The notes under the pieces: model-generated
Seen by the model: the letters and a program-made list of their open reading frames with translations, nothing else
Told to the model about the DNA's origin: nothing
The model's database searches: none
From: Fibrobacterota bacterium
Lineage (GTDB): Bacteria > Fibrobacterota > Fibrobacteria > UBA11236
Assembly: GCA_028287465.1 (NCBI GenBank)
Contig: JAQBPO010000072.1
Coordinates: 50,638-114,637, forward strand
Length of the DNA: 64,000 bases
Direction of reading: 5' to 3'
Shown: one piece after another, positions 1 through 7,763 of the stretch
Layout of the letters: every line of letters begins with the position of its first letter
Numbering within the stretch: position 1 is the first letter of the stretch
Position numbers and translations under genes: made by a program

Positions 1-1577
1 TTCTTTCCGGCGCCCTGGAATACCTGCGCGCGGTGGCAAGCCAGAAGCTCGGCCTATCCATCATCCATGAGTTGCGCGTGCAGATCTTCGCCCGTCTCCA
101 AGGTTTCAGCATGGATTTCTTCCACCGCACTCCGGTGGGACGCCTGATGACCCGCCTGGGGAACGATATCGACTCCCTGAGCAGCATGTTCACGGAAGGC
201 CTGATCGAGCTCCTCGGCGCCATCCTAATGATCGCCTATGCCGTGGTCTTCATGTTCATGCTGGACTGGAAGCTCGCATTGGCTTCCCTGGCGGTCCTGC
301 CCCTAATGATCCTGACCACGTCCATCTTCAGGGAAAAGGTCCGCAAGAACAATACGGTGATCCGCGGGTACATCGCCGAGCTGAACTCCATCATGCAGGA
401 AAGCCTGGCCGGCATCCACATCGTGCGGATTTTCGGTAAGGTTTCGGAGCAGATCCGCAAGTTCGACGAGGTGAACCGGACCACGCGAGGCGAGTGGTAC
501 AAGAACGTGCGGTATTATTCCGTGTTCTTCCCCGTCATCAACGGCCTCACCGAGATTTCCATCGCCGTCCTGTATTTCGCCGGAGCCTATTTTTTCTTCA
601 GGCATTCGGTTTCCCTGGGGACCTTGATCGCCTTCTCCTGGTATACCGGGCTGTTCTTCCGGCCCCTTAGGGAGCTTAGCGATAAGATCACGGCCTTGCA
701 GAGCGCCTTGGCCGCGGCCGAACGCGTCTTTACCCTGTTCGATACCCGGGCCTCGCTTCCCGACGGACCCCGCCGGGACTTCGCCGAAAGGCCGGATATC
801 GTATTCGAAAACGTGACCTTCGCCTACGAAGACGGGAAGACCGTGCTCAGCGAGGTTTCCTTCGATGTCAAGCCTGGGGAGTCCGTCGCCATCGTCGGAG
901 CCACGGGAAGCGGCAAGAGCACCACCATTTCCCTCTGCAACAAGTTCTACCTGCCGGATGAGGGCCGCATCCTGATCGGCGGGCACGCCATCCAGGAATA
1001 TGAGGAAGGGGCATTGCGCAGGCACGTGAGCCTGATATCGCAGGACGTTTACCTCTTCTCCGAATCCATCGCTTTCAACGTGGCATTATCCCCGGATTTC
1101 GACTTGATGCGCGTTGAAGAGGTTTGCCGTTACGTGAACGCCCATGAGTTCATCCAACGGATGCCCGATGGATATGCCACAAGGTTGAAGGAGCGGGGCG
1201 AGAACCTTTCCGCCGGCCAAAGGCAGTTGCTCGCTTTCGCCCGGGCCCTTTATCACCGGCCCAGGATCCTGCTTTTGGACGAGGCGACTTCTTCGGTGGA
1301 CACGGCCACCGAAGCCCTGGTACAGGAAGCTTTGGACAAGATCCTCCGCAATATGACCTCCATAGTGGTGGCGCATCGTCTTTCCACCATCCAGAAGGCC
1401 TCCAAAATCCTGGTGATGCATAAAGGGCGGATCCGAGAAGAAGGTACCCATCAGGAGCTTTTGAGAATGGGTGGCATTTATTACAAGCTCTACCAATTGC
1501 AGAACTTCGATGGAGATGCGGAACCATCACTTGAGGACCTTAAAGCGGCCCAGGCGAATCCTGCCGGTCCCGTCTGA
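1..1577 (+). CDS. ABC exporter, fused permease-ATPase (5' partial)
   Basis: This is a lipid or multidrug exporter half-transporter of the MsbA/LmrA type, working as a homodimer or heterodimer in the inner membrane. The frame is open back to base 3, and the upstream codons continue a transmembrane helix, so the true start lies outside the window and the GTG at 33 is internal. What remains of the ABC type-1 membrane domain is followed by a complete nucleotide-binding domain: Walker A GATGSGKST (897-923), Q-loop SQDVYLF, signature LSAGQRQ, Walker B ILLLDEATSSVD and H-loop VAHRLST. All catalytic motifs are intact. The substrate cannot be told from sequence. A partner half-transporter may lie just upstream, since such genes often come in pairs. 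Confidence 0.9.
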   Translation, partial: LSGALEYLRAVASQKLGLSIIHELRVQIFARLQGFSMDFFHRTPVGRLMTRLGNDIDSLSSMFTEGLIELLGAILMIAYAVVFMFMLDWKLALASLAVLPLMILTTSIFREKVRKNNTVIRGYIAELNSIMQESLAGIHIVRIFGKVSEQIRKFDEVNRTTRGEWYKNVRYYSVFFPVINGLTEISIAVLYFAGAYFFFRHSVSLGTLIAFSWYTGLFFRPLRELSDKITALQSALAAAERVFTLFDTRASLPDGPRRDFAERPDIVFENVTFAYEDGKTVLSEVSFDVKPGESVAIVGATGSGKSTTISLCNKFYLPDEGRILIGGHAIQEYEEGALRRHVSLISQDVYLFSESIAFNVALSPDFDLMRVEEVCRYVNAHEFIQRMPDGYATRLKERGENLSAGQRQLLAFARALYHRPRILLLDEATSSVDTATEALVQEALDKILRNMTSIVVAHRLSTIQKASKILVMHKGRIREEGTHQELLRMGGIYYKLYQLQNFDGDAEPSLEDLKAAQANPAGPV

Positions 1578-1694
1578 CGGTTCTTCAATTTGGGTCTCAA
1601 GGGGTTTACCCTTTTGAAAATGCCATAAATTTAAGGCACAACATACACAACATGCCCCTATTGTGTATCTAATTGAATTTTACTGCCCCAATTC

Positions 1695-1722
1695 TTGATA
1701 TTTCGCCGAAAATTCCTATACT
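1695..1722 (+). promoter_or_regulatory. Probable promoter of tRNA-Ser
   Basis: TTGATA at 1695-1700 and TATACT at 1717-1722 are separated by 16 bases, and the tRNA begins 8 bases after the -10 box. The surrounding 1600-1720 stretch is clearly AT-richer than the genes. The spacing and position suit a sigma-70-type promoter; this is a by-eye call. Confidence 0.55.
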
Positions 1723-1729
1723 TGCACCC

Positions 1730-1819
1730 AGAGAGTTGTCCGAGCGGTTTAAGGTACATGCTTGGAAAGCATGTTGGCCCTAACAGGCCACGGGGGTTCG
1801 AATCCCCCACTCTCTGCCA
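1730..1819 (+). tRNA. tRNA-Ser (anticodon GGA)
   Basis: The acceptor strands AGAGAGT (1730-1736) and ACTCTCT (1809-1815) pair over all seven positions, followed by discriminator G and an encoded CCA (1817-1819). The anticodon stem CATGC/GCATG encloses the loop TTGGAAA, with anticodon GGA at 1764-1766, reading UCC and UCU serine codons. A long variable arm (TGGCC...GGCCA) marks it as a class II tRNA, as expected for serine. The T-arm is GGGGG-TTCGAAT-CCCCC. Confidence 0.97.
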
Positions 1820-1860
1820 TTTTTCATACAGCCCCTAACCAGGGCCCGTTAGGAGCTAAA

Positions 1861-2073
1861 GTGTCGAAGAACCAGCACCTTTCCCTGGAAACCTGCTATA
1901 GCAAGGATATCTCGCCGTTCAAGGCCGTGATCATGTCCTCGCAGGAAGCCCGCTTCATCAACGAGCAGGCGAACCTGGGCTTCATCAAGCTCGCGGAGAA
2001 GCCGACCACCATCGCCATCCAGAAGTTCAAGGACGGCAAGCTCGAGATCCTCAAGGAAGGCGAAGCAAGCTGA
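1861..2073 (+). CDS. rpoZ: RNA polymerase omega subunit
   Basis: This is the small omega subunit of RNA polymerase, which helps fold and hold the beta' subunit. The 70-residue protein starts at GTG 1861, preceded by the ribosome site TAGGAGCT at 1849-1856; an earlier ATG in the same frame lies inside tRNA-Ser and is not credible. The family's core appears as a helical segment SPFKAVIMSSQEARFINEQ followed by KPTTIAIQKFKDGKLE, which matches the PVTIALEEI-GKL block of omega. Its position directly upstream of coaBC is the common rpoZ-coaBC order. It is transcribed just after tRNA-Ser and is followed by a terminator-like hairpin, so it may be separated from coaBC. Confidence 0.85.
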   Translation: MSKNQHLSLETCYSKDISPFKAVIMSSQEARFINEQANLGFIKLAEKPTTIAIQKFKDGKLEILKEGEAS

Positions 2074-2099
2074 CGTCCGTTCGTTAGAATGCCATGATT

Positions 2100-2153
2100 G
2101 GGAAGCGGCGCTTCCCGATGAAAAACGGAAGCGCTCGAACGCTTCCGTTTTTC
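2100..2153 (+). terminator. Tandem hairpins with T-run after rpoZ
   Basis: A first hairpin GGGAAGC-GGC-GCTTCCC (2100-2116) is followed by a second with 13-base arms: AAAAACGGAAGCG (2121-2133) and CGCTTCCGTTTTT (2140-2152) around CTCGAA. The second has the form of a bidirectional intrinsic terminator. The GGAAGC arm of the first could instead pair with GCTTCC of the second, so alternative folds are possible. Confidence 0.75.
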
Positions 2154-2211
2154 ATTCCGGAGTTTTTTTATTCCTGTCTCTTTTCCGGTACGTGAAACCT
2201 GGGGTTGGTGC

Positions 2212-3429
2212 ATGGGTCTAAGGGACAAAAACGTACTGCTTGGGGTGACGGGAAGCATTTCCGCTTACAAGGCATGCGACCTGGTTCAGCGCCTCAAGGA
2301 TGAAGGCGCGAATGTCCGCGTCGTAATGACCCCCAGCGCCGCCAAACTCGTCCATCCGAATACCTTCGCCGCCCTCACCGCTCATCGCGTTCCCGTCGAC
2401 GGTTGGTCCGGGGTGGAAGGCGGCGCCATGGACCATATCGACCTGGCCCGCTGGGCCGATATCTACCTCATCGCTCCCTGCACGGCGCATACCCTGGGAG
2501 AGTTGGCGAATGGCCTGACCGGCTCCCTGCTTTCGCTGATCTACCTGGTCTACGCCGGCAATGCCTATATCGCTCCCGCCATGAATTCCGTCATGCTGGA
2601 CGCTCCTGCGGTAACGCGCAATCTCGGCATCCTACGGGCCAAGGGCGATATCATCCTTCCAACCGGGGAGGGCATCCTCGCCTGCGGGGAATCCGGATAC
2701 GGGAAGCTTCTCGATGTCGCCCATATCATCGCCTATCTGAACTCGAGCCTGGCCTTGGGGAAAAACCTGCACGACCTGCAAGGGAAAAAGGTCCTGATCA
2801 GCCTGGGCCATACCCAGGAGAAATGGGATGACGTACGGTTCCTGTCCAACCGCAGCAGCGGCAAGACCGGCCTGGCCCTGGCCCGGGCATTCCTGCTGTC
2901 TGGTTCGGAGGTCCATGTGGTGGCCGGGGTCACCGATGAGCCCTTGACCCCGGGTCCGGGGGTAACGCGCGTGACTACCTCGGAGGAATTCCAGCGGGAA
3001 ATGTTGGGTCGCCAAGCCGATGCGGACATCGTCATCATGGCCGCCGCGATCGCGGATTTCGTCCCGGCCCGGACGCATCCTGGCAAGCAGAAGGATTCGA
3101 AATCCCTTTCCAAATTGGACTTGCGGCCTTTCCCGAATATCCTGCTCGAACTGGGCAAACGGAAGACCAAGGGACAGATACTCGTCGGCTTCGCGCTGGA
3201 AACCTCCGACGCCTTGGCCCATGCCTTGGGAAAGATGAACGAGCGCCACTGCGACGTCATGGTGGTCAACAACCCCGTGGCGAACCACACCGGTTTCGGC
3301 AAAGGACGGGTGATGGCCGCGGTATTGAGCCGACGGGACCAGGCCGGAAAGCCTTCGCTCACCGAGTGGGACAAGGACCAACTGGCGAATTCGGTAGCGT
3401 CCGAGATCCAGGCGATTCTGGCGGGATGA
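2212..3429 (+). CDS. coaBC: Phosphopantothenoylcysteine decarboxylase / phosphopantothenate-cysteine ligase
   Basis: This bifunctional enzyme makes 4'-phosphopantetheine for coenzyme A: CoaB joins cysteine to phosphopantothenate, and the FMN-dependent CoaC decarboxylates the product. Residues 1-185 are CoaC, with GVTGSISAYK, the catalytic-type His75 in MDHIDLARWAD, the PAMNSVM motif and Cys158 in GILACGESGYGK. Residues about 190-405 are CoaB, with VRFLSNRSSGKTG, AAAIADFVP and VGFALET. The length of 405 residues is normal for the fused protein. The stop overlaps the start of the downstream glycosylase-like gene (ATGA), and dnaB follows with the same kind of overlap, so the three are likely co-transcribed. 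It is cytoplasmic and expected to be essential. Confidence 0.95.
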   Translation: MGLRDKNVLLGVTGSISAYKACDLVQRLKDEGANVRVVMTPSAAKLVHPNTFAALTAHRVPVDGWSGVEGGAMDHIDLARWADIYLIAPCTAHTLGELANGLTGSLLSLIYLVYAGNAYIAPAMNSVMLDAPAVTRNLGILRAKGDIILPTGEGILACGESGYGKLLDVAHIIAYLNSSLALGKNLHDLQGKKVLISLGHTQEKWDDVRFLSNRSSGKTGLALARAFLLSGSEVHVVAGVTDEPLTPGPGVTRVTTSEEFQREMLGRQADADIVIMAAAIADFVPARTHPGKQKDSKSLSKLDLRPFPNILLELGKRKTKGQILVGFALETSDALAHALGKMNERHCDVMVVNNPVANHTGFGKGRVMAAVLSRRDQAGKPSLTEWDKDQLANSVASEIQAILAG

Positions 3430-4478
3430 TGGCGACCGCGGAACTCATCCGGGCGTACCTGGACTGGCAATCGGAAATGGGGACCGAGGATGTGATCCTC
3501 CCCCATCCCCTGGTCCGGAAAACCGCGGCTGTTTCCCTGGCCAAAGCCGGCTCGATCGGCCAGTCCCCCCATGCGATGCATCCGGGTTTCCAATCCGGAC
3601 AAGAGGAAGACTCGCCGGCCCCGAAAGGCCCCGGTTACGTGGAGCCGGAATTCCAACCCGGCAACCCTGTTTCTCCATCCGGGGGCACTCTTGCCCAACC
3701 GTCCCGCCCCGACCAGGCGGCGGTTGCCGCGGAACTTTTCCAATCCCTGTCCAAGGCCCTGGAAAAATCCTCCGACTCGCGTAAAGGGGAAATCTCCCTG
3801 GTCACGGGGCCCGGCCGCACGGCGGGCATTCGACCCTCCGAGGCTTCCAACCTGCCCGTGTTCACGGACCTGGACGGGTTCTGGACCTACATGGAAAGCC
3901 AGCCGCGACTGCTTCAGGGGGAAATTCCCGGTACCTCTTCCCAAACCGGGGCCGACCTAACCTCGGCCGGCCGCGGCGCTGCCGCAGCCCGGGTGATACG
4001 CGGCGTAGGTCCTGCAAAAGCGCCCCTGGCCCTGGTCGGTTTCGAGCCCGGTGCGGCCGATGCCTTGGAAGGCAAGGCCTTCCAAGGCGACAACGGAACC
4101 CTGCTGGAAAAGATGATGAAGGCGATCCGCCTGGATACGCGTGAACTCTATCTGACCAACCTCATCAAGGTGGCAGAGCCGGGCAAAGCCTGGAGCCGGA
4201 GGGAATTGAACCGCATCCTTCCTTTTTTGCATATCGAACTGGGCTTGGCCCAAGCCCCCATGGTCCTGTTATTGGGCCAGGATTGCGCCCAGACCGTGCT
4301 CAAGACCGGCAAGCCTTTGGAGGAGCTGCGTCAGGAGACCCATCGCATGGAAGGCCGCGAATTCTTCGTCACCTATCACCCCCAAGAGCTGCTCCGCAAG
4401 GAAGAGTTGAAGCGCAAGGCCTGGGAAGACCTGCAGTGGCTGCAACGGCGGATGGCGGAAGCGCAGGCGAGGACATGA
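3426..4478 (+). CDS. Uracil-DNA glycosylase family 4-like protein lacking Fe-S cysteines
   Basis: The C-terminal half (about residues 185-345) follows the family 4 uracil-DNA glycosylase plan: LALVGFEPGA at the place of the GEAPG motif, a G-F-G-like segment GKAFQGDNGTLLEKMM, the YLTNLIKV strand, MVLLLGQDC, and the late TYHPQELLRK motif. The family normally has four cysteines that hold a 4Fe-4S cluster. This protein has a single cysteine (in GQDC), so the cluster must be absent. The catalytic GEAPGxxED motif has also drifted. The N-terminal 180 residues are Pro/Gly/Ser-rich and probably a flexible linker. The start ATG at 3426 overlaps the coaBC stop; an ATG at 3429 is equally possible. It may be a divergent glycosylase or a non-catalytic relative. 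Confidence 0.75.
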   Translation: MMATAELIRAYLDWQSEMGTEDVILPHPLVRKTAAVSLAKAGSIGQSPHAMHPGFQSGQEEDSPAPKGPGYVEPEFQPGNPVSPSGGTLAQPSRPDQAAVAAELFQSLSKALEKSSDSRKGEISLVTGPGRTAGIRPSEASNLPVFTDLDGFWTYMESQPRLLQGEIPGTSSQTGADLTSAGRGAAAARVIRGVGPAKAPLALVGFEPGAADALEGKAFQGDNGTLLEKMMKAIRLDTRELYLTNLIKVAEPGKAWSRRELNRILPFLHIELGLAQAPMVLLLGQDCAQTVLKTGKPLEELRQETHRMEGREFFVTYHPQELLRKEELKRKAWEDLQWLQRRMAEAQART

Positions 4479-5902
4479 GCCAGGCCGGATCCGATTTTCG
4501 AAAGGGAGATTTCCGAGGCGGCGAAGGCAGGCGTGAGCGCGGCGAGAGCCAAGGGGAGATCCGCACCGGAGGCTTCCGGGTGCCGCCCCAGGCCATCGAG
4601 GTGGAGAAGCACGTCATCGGCGCCTTGTTCCTGGATGCCGAGGCCCTGGGCGAGGCCCTGGAAATCCTGAAGCCGGAAGACTTCTACCTTGAGAAGCACC
4701 AGATCATCTTCGAGGCCGTCGCGGGCCTGTTCGAGAAGAACGCTCCCGTCGATTTGATCACCATTTCCGAAAGCCTCAAGAAAGGCCAGAAATTCGACCT
4801 GGCCGGCGGCGACGCTTACCTCATGGAGATTTCCTCCGAGGTGGTCTCTTCCGCCAATGTGGCCCAACATTGCGGCATCATCAAGGAAAAGGCCCTGCTC
4901 CGAAGCCTGATCGGATCGGCCACGCGCATCCTGGAAAAGGCCTACGACGGTTCCCAAGAGCCGGGCGAAATCATGGATTCGGCCGAAGGCGAAATCTACG
5001 CCATCAGCGAGACGACCATCAAGCAGGGCTTCGTCCCCATCAAGCGGATCCTGAGCGATACCTTCAAGCTGATCGAGAGCTACTCCAAGGGCGAAGTCAT
5101 CGGCGTCCCCACGGGATTCAAGGATTTCGACGCCATGACCTCCGGTTTCCAGAAGACGGATTTGATCATCCTGGCCGGCCGCCCCGCCATGGGCAAGACC
5201 GCCCTCGCCCTTTCGATGCTTGCCAACGCCGCGATCGATTACAAGAAGACCGTGGCCTTCTTCTCCCTGGAAATGGGCCGGGAGCAGCTGGTGCAGCGTA
5301 TCCTGTGCCGCCAGGCCCAGGTCAACATGCATCTGCTCCGCACCGGGCGCCTCCCCCAGCGGGATTTCCCCAGGTTGTCCATAGCCGTGGGGCCCATCAG
5401 CGAGGCCAAGGTCTATATCGACGATCATCCGTCCCTGAACATCCTGGAACTGAGGGCCAAGTGCCGGCGCCTGAAGGCCCAACAAGGCCTGGACATGGTC
5501 ATGGTGGATTACCTCCAGCTGATGACGGGCGCAGGCCGCCAGGAGAACCGGCAGCAGGAAATCTCCCAAATCTCCCGCGGCCTGAAAGGTTTGGCCAAGG
5601 AACTGGAAATACCGGTCCTGGCCTTGTCCCAGCTGAGCCGCGCGGTGGAACAGCGGGGCGGCGAGGGCGAGCCCAAGCTTTCGGATCTCCGCGAATCGGG
5701 CGCCATCGAGCAGGATGCGGATTTGGTCATGTTCGTCTACCGCGAAGAGATCTATAATAAGGAGGCTGAGAAAGGAAAGGCCAAGATCATCCTGGCCAAG
5801 CAGAGAAATGGGCCTACCGGCGAAGTTCCCCTCACCTTCATCTCCGACTATGCGTCCTTTACCAATTACTCGGGACGCGGGCCGGAATCCGACGGGTTCT
5901 GA
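4475..5902 (+). CDS. dnaB: Replicative DNA helicase
   Basis: DnaB is the hexameric helicase that unwinds DNA at the replication fork. The ATG at 4475 overlaps the stop of the preceding gene and gives 475 residues, slightly long for the family because of an Arg/Gly-rich N-terminal extension of about 38 residues. The N-terminal helical domain starts at PPQAIEVEKHVIGALF. The RecA-like motor has Walker A GRPAMGKTA (residues 235-243), the SLEMG motif, Walker B VMVDYLQLM and the conserved SQLSRAVEQR and ESGAIEQDAD segments. There is no intein and no frame break. An ABC permease gene follows after six bases, so transcription may continue into mlaE. Confidence 0.96.
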   Translation: MSQAGSDFRKGDFRGGEGRRERGESQGEIRTGGFRVPPQAIEVEKHVIGALFLDAEALGEALEILKPEDFYLEKHQIIFEAVAGLFEKNAPVDLITISESLKKGQKFDLAGGDAYLMEISSEVVSSANVAQHCGIIKEKALLRSLIGSATRILEKAYDGSQEPGEIMDSAEGEIYAISETTIKQGFVPIKRILSDTFKLIESYSKGEVIGVPTGFKDFDAMTSGFQKTDLIILAGRPAMGKTALALSMLANAAIDYKKTVAFFSLEMGREQLVQRILCRQAQVNMHLLRTGRLPQRDFPRLSIAVGPISEAKVYIDDHPSLNILELRAKCRRLKAQQGLDMVMVDYLQLMTGAGRQENRQQEISQISRGLKGLAKELEIPVLALSQLSRAVEQRGGEGEPKLSDLRESGAIEQDADLVMFVYREEIYNKEAEKGKAKIILAKQRNGPTGEVPLTFISDYASFTNYSGRGPESDGF

Positions 5903-5908
5903 TCCCGG

Positions 5909-6769
5909 ATGAGAGAGGATTCCACCCTGCCTCCCCTTCCTCCGAGGCGCGCCTCCGAGCCCGCCATGGCCCTGATCCTGGATTCGATAGGAGGCCATTC
6001 CCTCCGCCTCGCCTCCCTCCTCTGGGAGTCCCTGGCCGCCAAAATCGCCAAGATCGGCGAGGTGATCCTGCTGCTGCTCCGCATCCTCCGGCGGACCCCC
6101 TGGTTCTTCACCAATCCTTCCTTGACCCTGGAGCAGTTCATCCGCATCGGGGTCGCTTCCCTGCCCCTGGTCATGGTCATCAGCTTCTTCATCGGCGCGG
6201 TATCGGCCGTCCAGGCGGAATACCAGTTCCGCGGTTTCGTGCCCTCCAATTACCTGGGCACGGCCGTCTGCAAACTGGTCATCATCGAATCCGGGCCCGT
6301 TCTCACGGCCCTGGTGCTGGCCGGTCGGGTGGGATCCGCCATCGCCGCCCAGATCGGAACGATGAAGGAAAAGGAAGAGTTGGACGCGATGACCGTGCTC
6401 GACCTGGATCCCCTGCGCTACCTGGCCCTTCCCAGGCTCCTCAGCGGGATCATCGCCTTCCCCCTGCTCGTCATCATCTCCGATTTCCTCTCGATCATCG
6501 GCGGATGGATCATCACCACCCTGGTCCTGAACGTCACGACGGCCACCTATATCTTCGGCCTTCGCTTCCTGTTCCAGCCCTATGACGTCCTGATCAGCAT
6601 GATCAAGGCCATGGTCTTCGGAGGCATCGTGGTCCTGATGGGCTATTACCATGGCCTTTCGGCCGGTCCCGGCGCCAAAGGCGTGGGCCAGGCTTCCATG
6701 AAATCCGTGGTCTCCTCCTGCATGCTCATCCTGATCGTGGACTTTCTGATCGTATACATCGCTTATTGA
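5909..6769 (+). CDS. mlaE: MlaE-family ABC transporter permease
   Basis: This is the inner-membrane permease of an Mla-type phospholipid transporter, which moves lipids between inner and outer membranes. The 286-residue protein has five or six hydrophobic segments and the family block ESGPVLTALVLAGRVGSAIAAQIGTM-KEKEELDAM, which matches the MlaE signature E-P-x3-L-x2-AGR-G. The first 30 residues are a soluble extension. It starts six bases after dnaB, and the cognate ATPase gene follows after a 73-base spacer holding a hairpin. No substrate-binding MlaD (MCE-domain) gene is present in the window, so that component must be elsewhere. Confidence 0.9.
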   Translation: MREDSTLPPLPPRRASEPAMALILDSIGGHSLRLASLLWESLAAKIAKIGEVILLLLRILRRTPWFFTNPSLTLEQFIRIGVASLPLVMVISFFIGAVSAVQAEYQFRGFVPSNYLGTAVCKLVIIESGPVLTALVLAGRVGSAIAAQIGTMKEKEELDAMTVLDLDPLRYLALPRLLSGIIAFPLLVIISDFLSIIGGWIITTLVLNVTTATYIFGLRFLFQPYDVLISMIKAMVFGGIVVLMGYYHGLSAGPGAKGVGQASMKSVVSSCMLILIVDFLIVYIAY

Positions 6770-6784
6770 CGGTATAACAGCGAG

Positions 6785-6820
6785 GAGCGTGGAGTTTGCG
6801 GAAGCAAACTCCAGAGCGAC
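6785..6820. repeat. REP-like palindrome between mlaE and mlaF
   Basis: A perfect 10-base stem TGGAGTTTGC (6790-6799) and GCAAACTCCA (6804-6813) closes a GGAA tetraloop. Read on the minus strand, its flanks (CGCTC before, ACGCTC after) match the two units at 12021-12126, suggesting one repeat family. It sits inside an operon, where it could tune mlaE and mlaF mRNA levels. Confidence 0.6.
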
Positions 6821-6842
6821 GAGCCACACTAACGGGAACGTA

Positions 6843-7610
6843 ATGAACGGCGATCACCTCATCGAACTCAAGCACCTGCAGAAATCCTTCGGCCCCCAGA
6901 AGGTTCTGAGGGACGTGAACCTGGAAATCCGCCGGGGCGAGACCATGGTGATCATAGGGACCTCGGGCGGCGGCAAGTCCGTGATCCTGAAGCATTGCAT
7001 TGGCCTTCTCCAGCCGGACGGCGGCGAGGTGGTGGTGGACGGCAAGGTCATCAGCAGCAAAGGCCATATCGACGTGAAGACCATCCGCAAGCGGATGGGC
7101 ATGCTCTTCCAGGGCGCGGCCCTCTTCGATTCCATGAACGTCGGGGAGAACATCAAGTTCGCGGTGCGCGAGCACGAAAAGCAGCACAGCGAAGCGGATC
7201 TGGATCGGATCGTGGCGGAAACGCTCCACATGATCAACTTGAACCCGGACTTCCGCTTCAAGATGCCGAGCGAGCTTTCGGGCGGCATGAAGAAGCGCCT
7301 CGGCCTGGCGCGCGCCATCGCCTTGAAACCGGAAATCCTCCTGTACGACGAGCCGACCACGGGCCTTGATCCCATCACCTCCGACGTCATCAACGATCTG
7401 ATCATCGATATGCAGGCCAAGCTAGGCGCCACCAATATCGTGGTGACCCATGACATGGTTTCCGCATACAAAATCGCGGACCGGATCGCCATGCTGCTGG
7501 ACGGACGCATCATCTTCGTGGGCACCCCGGAAGAGACCCGGGCCACCTCCAACCCCTACGTCCAGCAGTTCATCCTCGGCCAGCGCAAGCTGGGCGCCGA
7601 GACGGAATAG
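6843..7610 (+). CDS. mlaF: MlaF-family ABC transporter ATPase
   Basis: This is the ATPase that drives the MlaE permease. I start it at ATG 6843, where MNGDHLIELKHLQKSFG begins the usual ABC fold; the in-frame upstream extension would run through the REP-like hairpin and is unlikely. Motifs are Walker A GTSGGGKSV, Q-loop LFQGAALFDSM, signature LSGGMKKRLGLARA, Walker B ILLYDEPTTGLDP and the H-loop VVTHDM. The LFQGAALFDSMNVGEN segment and the GGMKKR signature are typical of MlaF rather than of generic ABC ATPases. The 255-residue length is normal. It is expected in the cytoplasm, bound to MlaE. Confidence 0.93.
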   Translation: MNGDHLIELKHLQKSFGPQKVLRDVNLEIRRGETMVIIGTSGGGKSVILKHCIGLLQPDGGEVVVDGKVISSKGHIDVKTIRKRMGMLFQGAALFDSMNVGENIKFAVREHEKQHSEADLDRIVAETLHMINLNPDFRFKMPSELSGGMKKRLGLARAIALKPEILLYDEPTTGLDPITSDVINDLIIDMQAKLGATNIVVTHDMVSAYKIADRIAMLLDGRIIFVGTPEETRATSNPYVQQFILGQRKLGAETE

Positions 7611-7617
7611 GCCCGGG

Positions 7618-7653
7618 GCCGCATCGGCGGCCCAACCGCCGCATCGGCGGCCC
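7618..7653. repeat. Two 16-base direct repeats after mlaF
   Basis: GCCGCATCGGCGGCCC occurs at 7618-7633 and again at 7638-7653, a 20-base period. Each copy can fold on itself (GCCGC/GCGGC). No T-run follows directly, so it is not a clear intrinsic terminator. Confidence 0.6.
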
Positions 7654-7763
7654 CGTCGACACTCCCGTTATTATCCTTGGAATCCCCCCCTCCCAACATT
7701 TTTTTTCAATAAAGGGAGATGGCGAACATCCTTTTCATTTTAACGGACATGGAGGAAAAGGAA

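Noticed and set aside
4376..6829. Long open frame on the minus strand opposite dnaB and mlaE
   Set aside because: It reads as an Asp/Gly/His-rich shadow with no domain pattern, while dnaB and mlaE on the plus strand have complete motifs.
6769..6843. Start of mlaF upstream at 6789
   Set aside because: The in-frame extension runs through the REP-like hairpin and adds no conserved residues; ATG 6843 begins the ABC fold.
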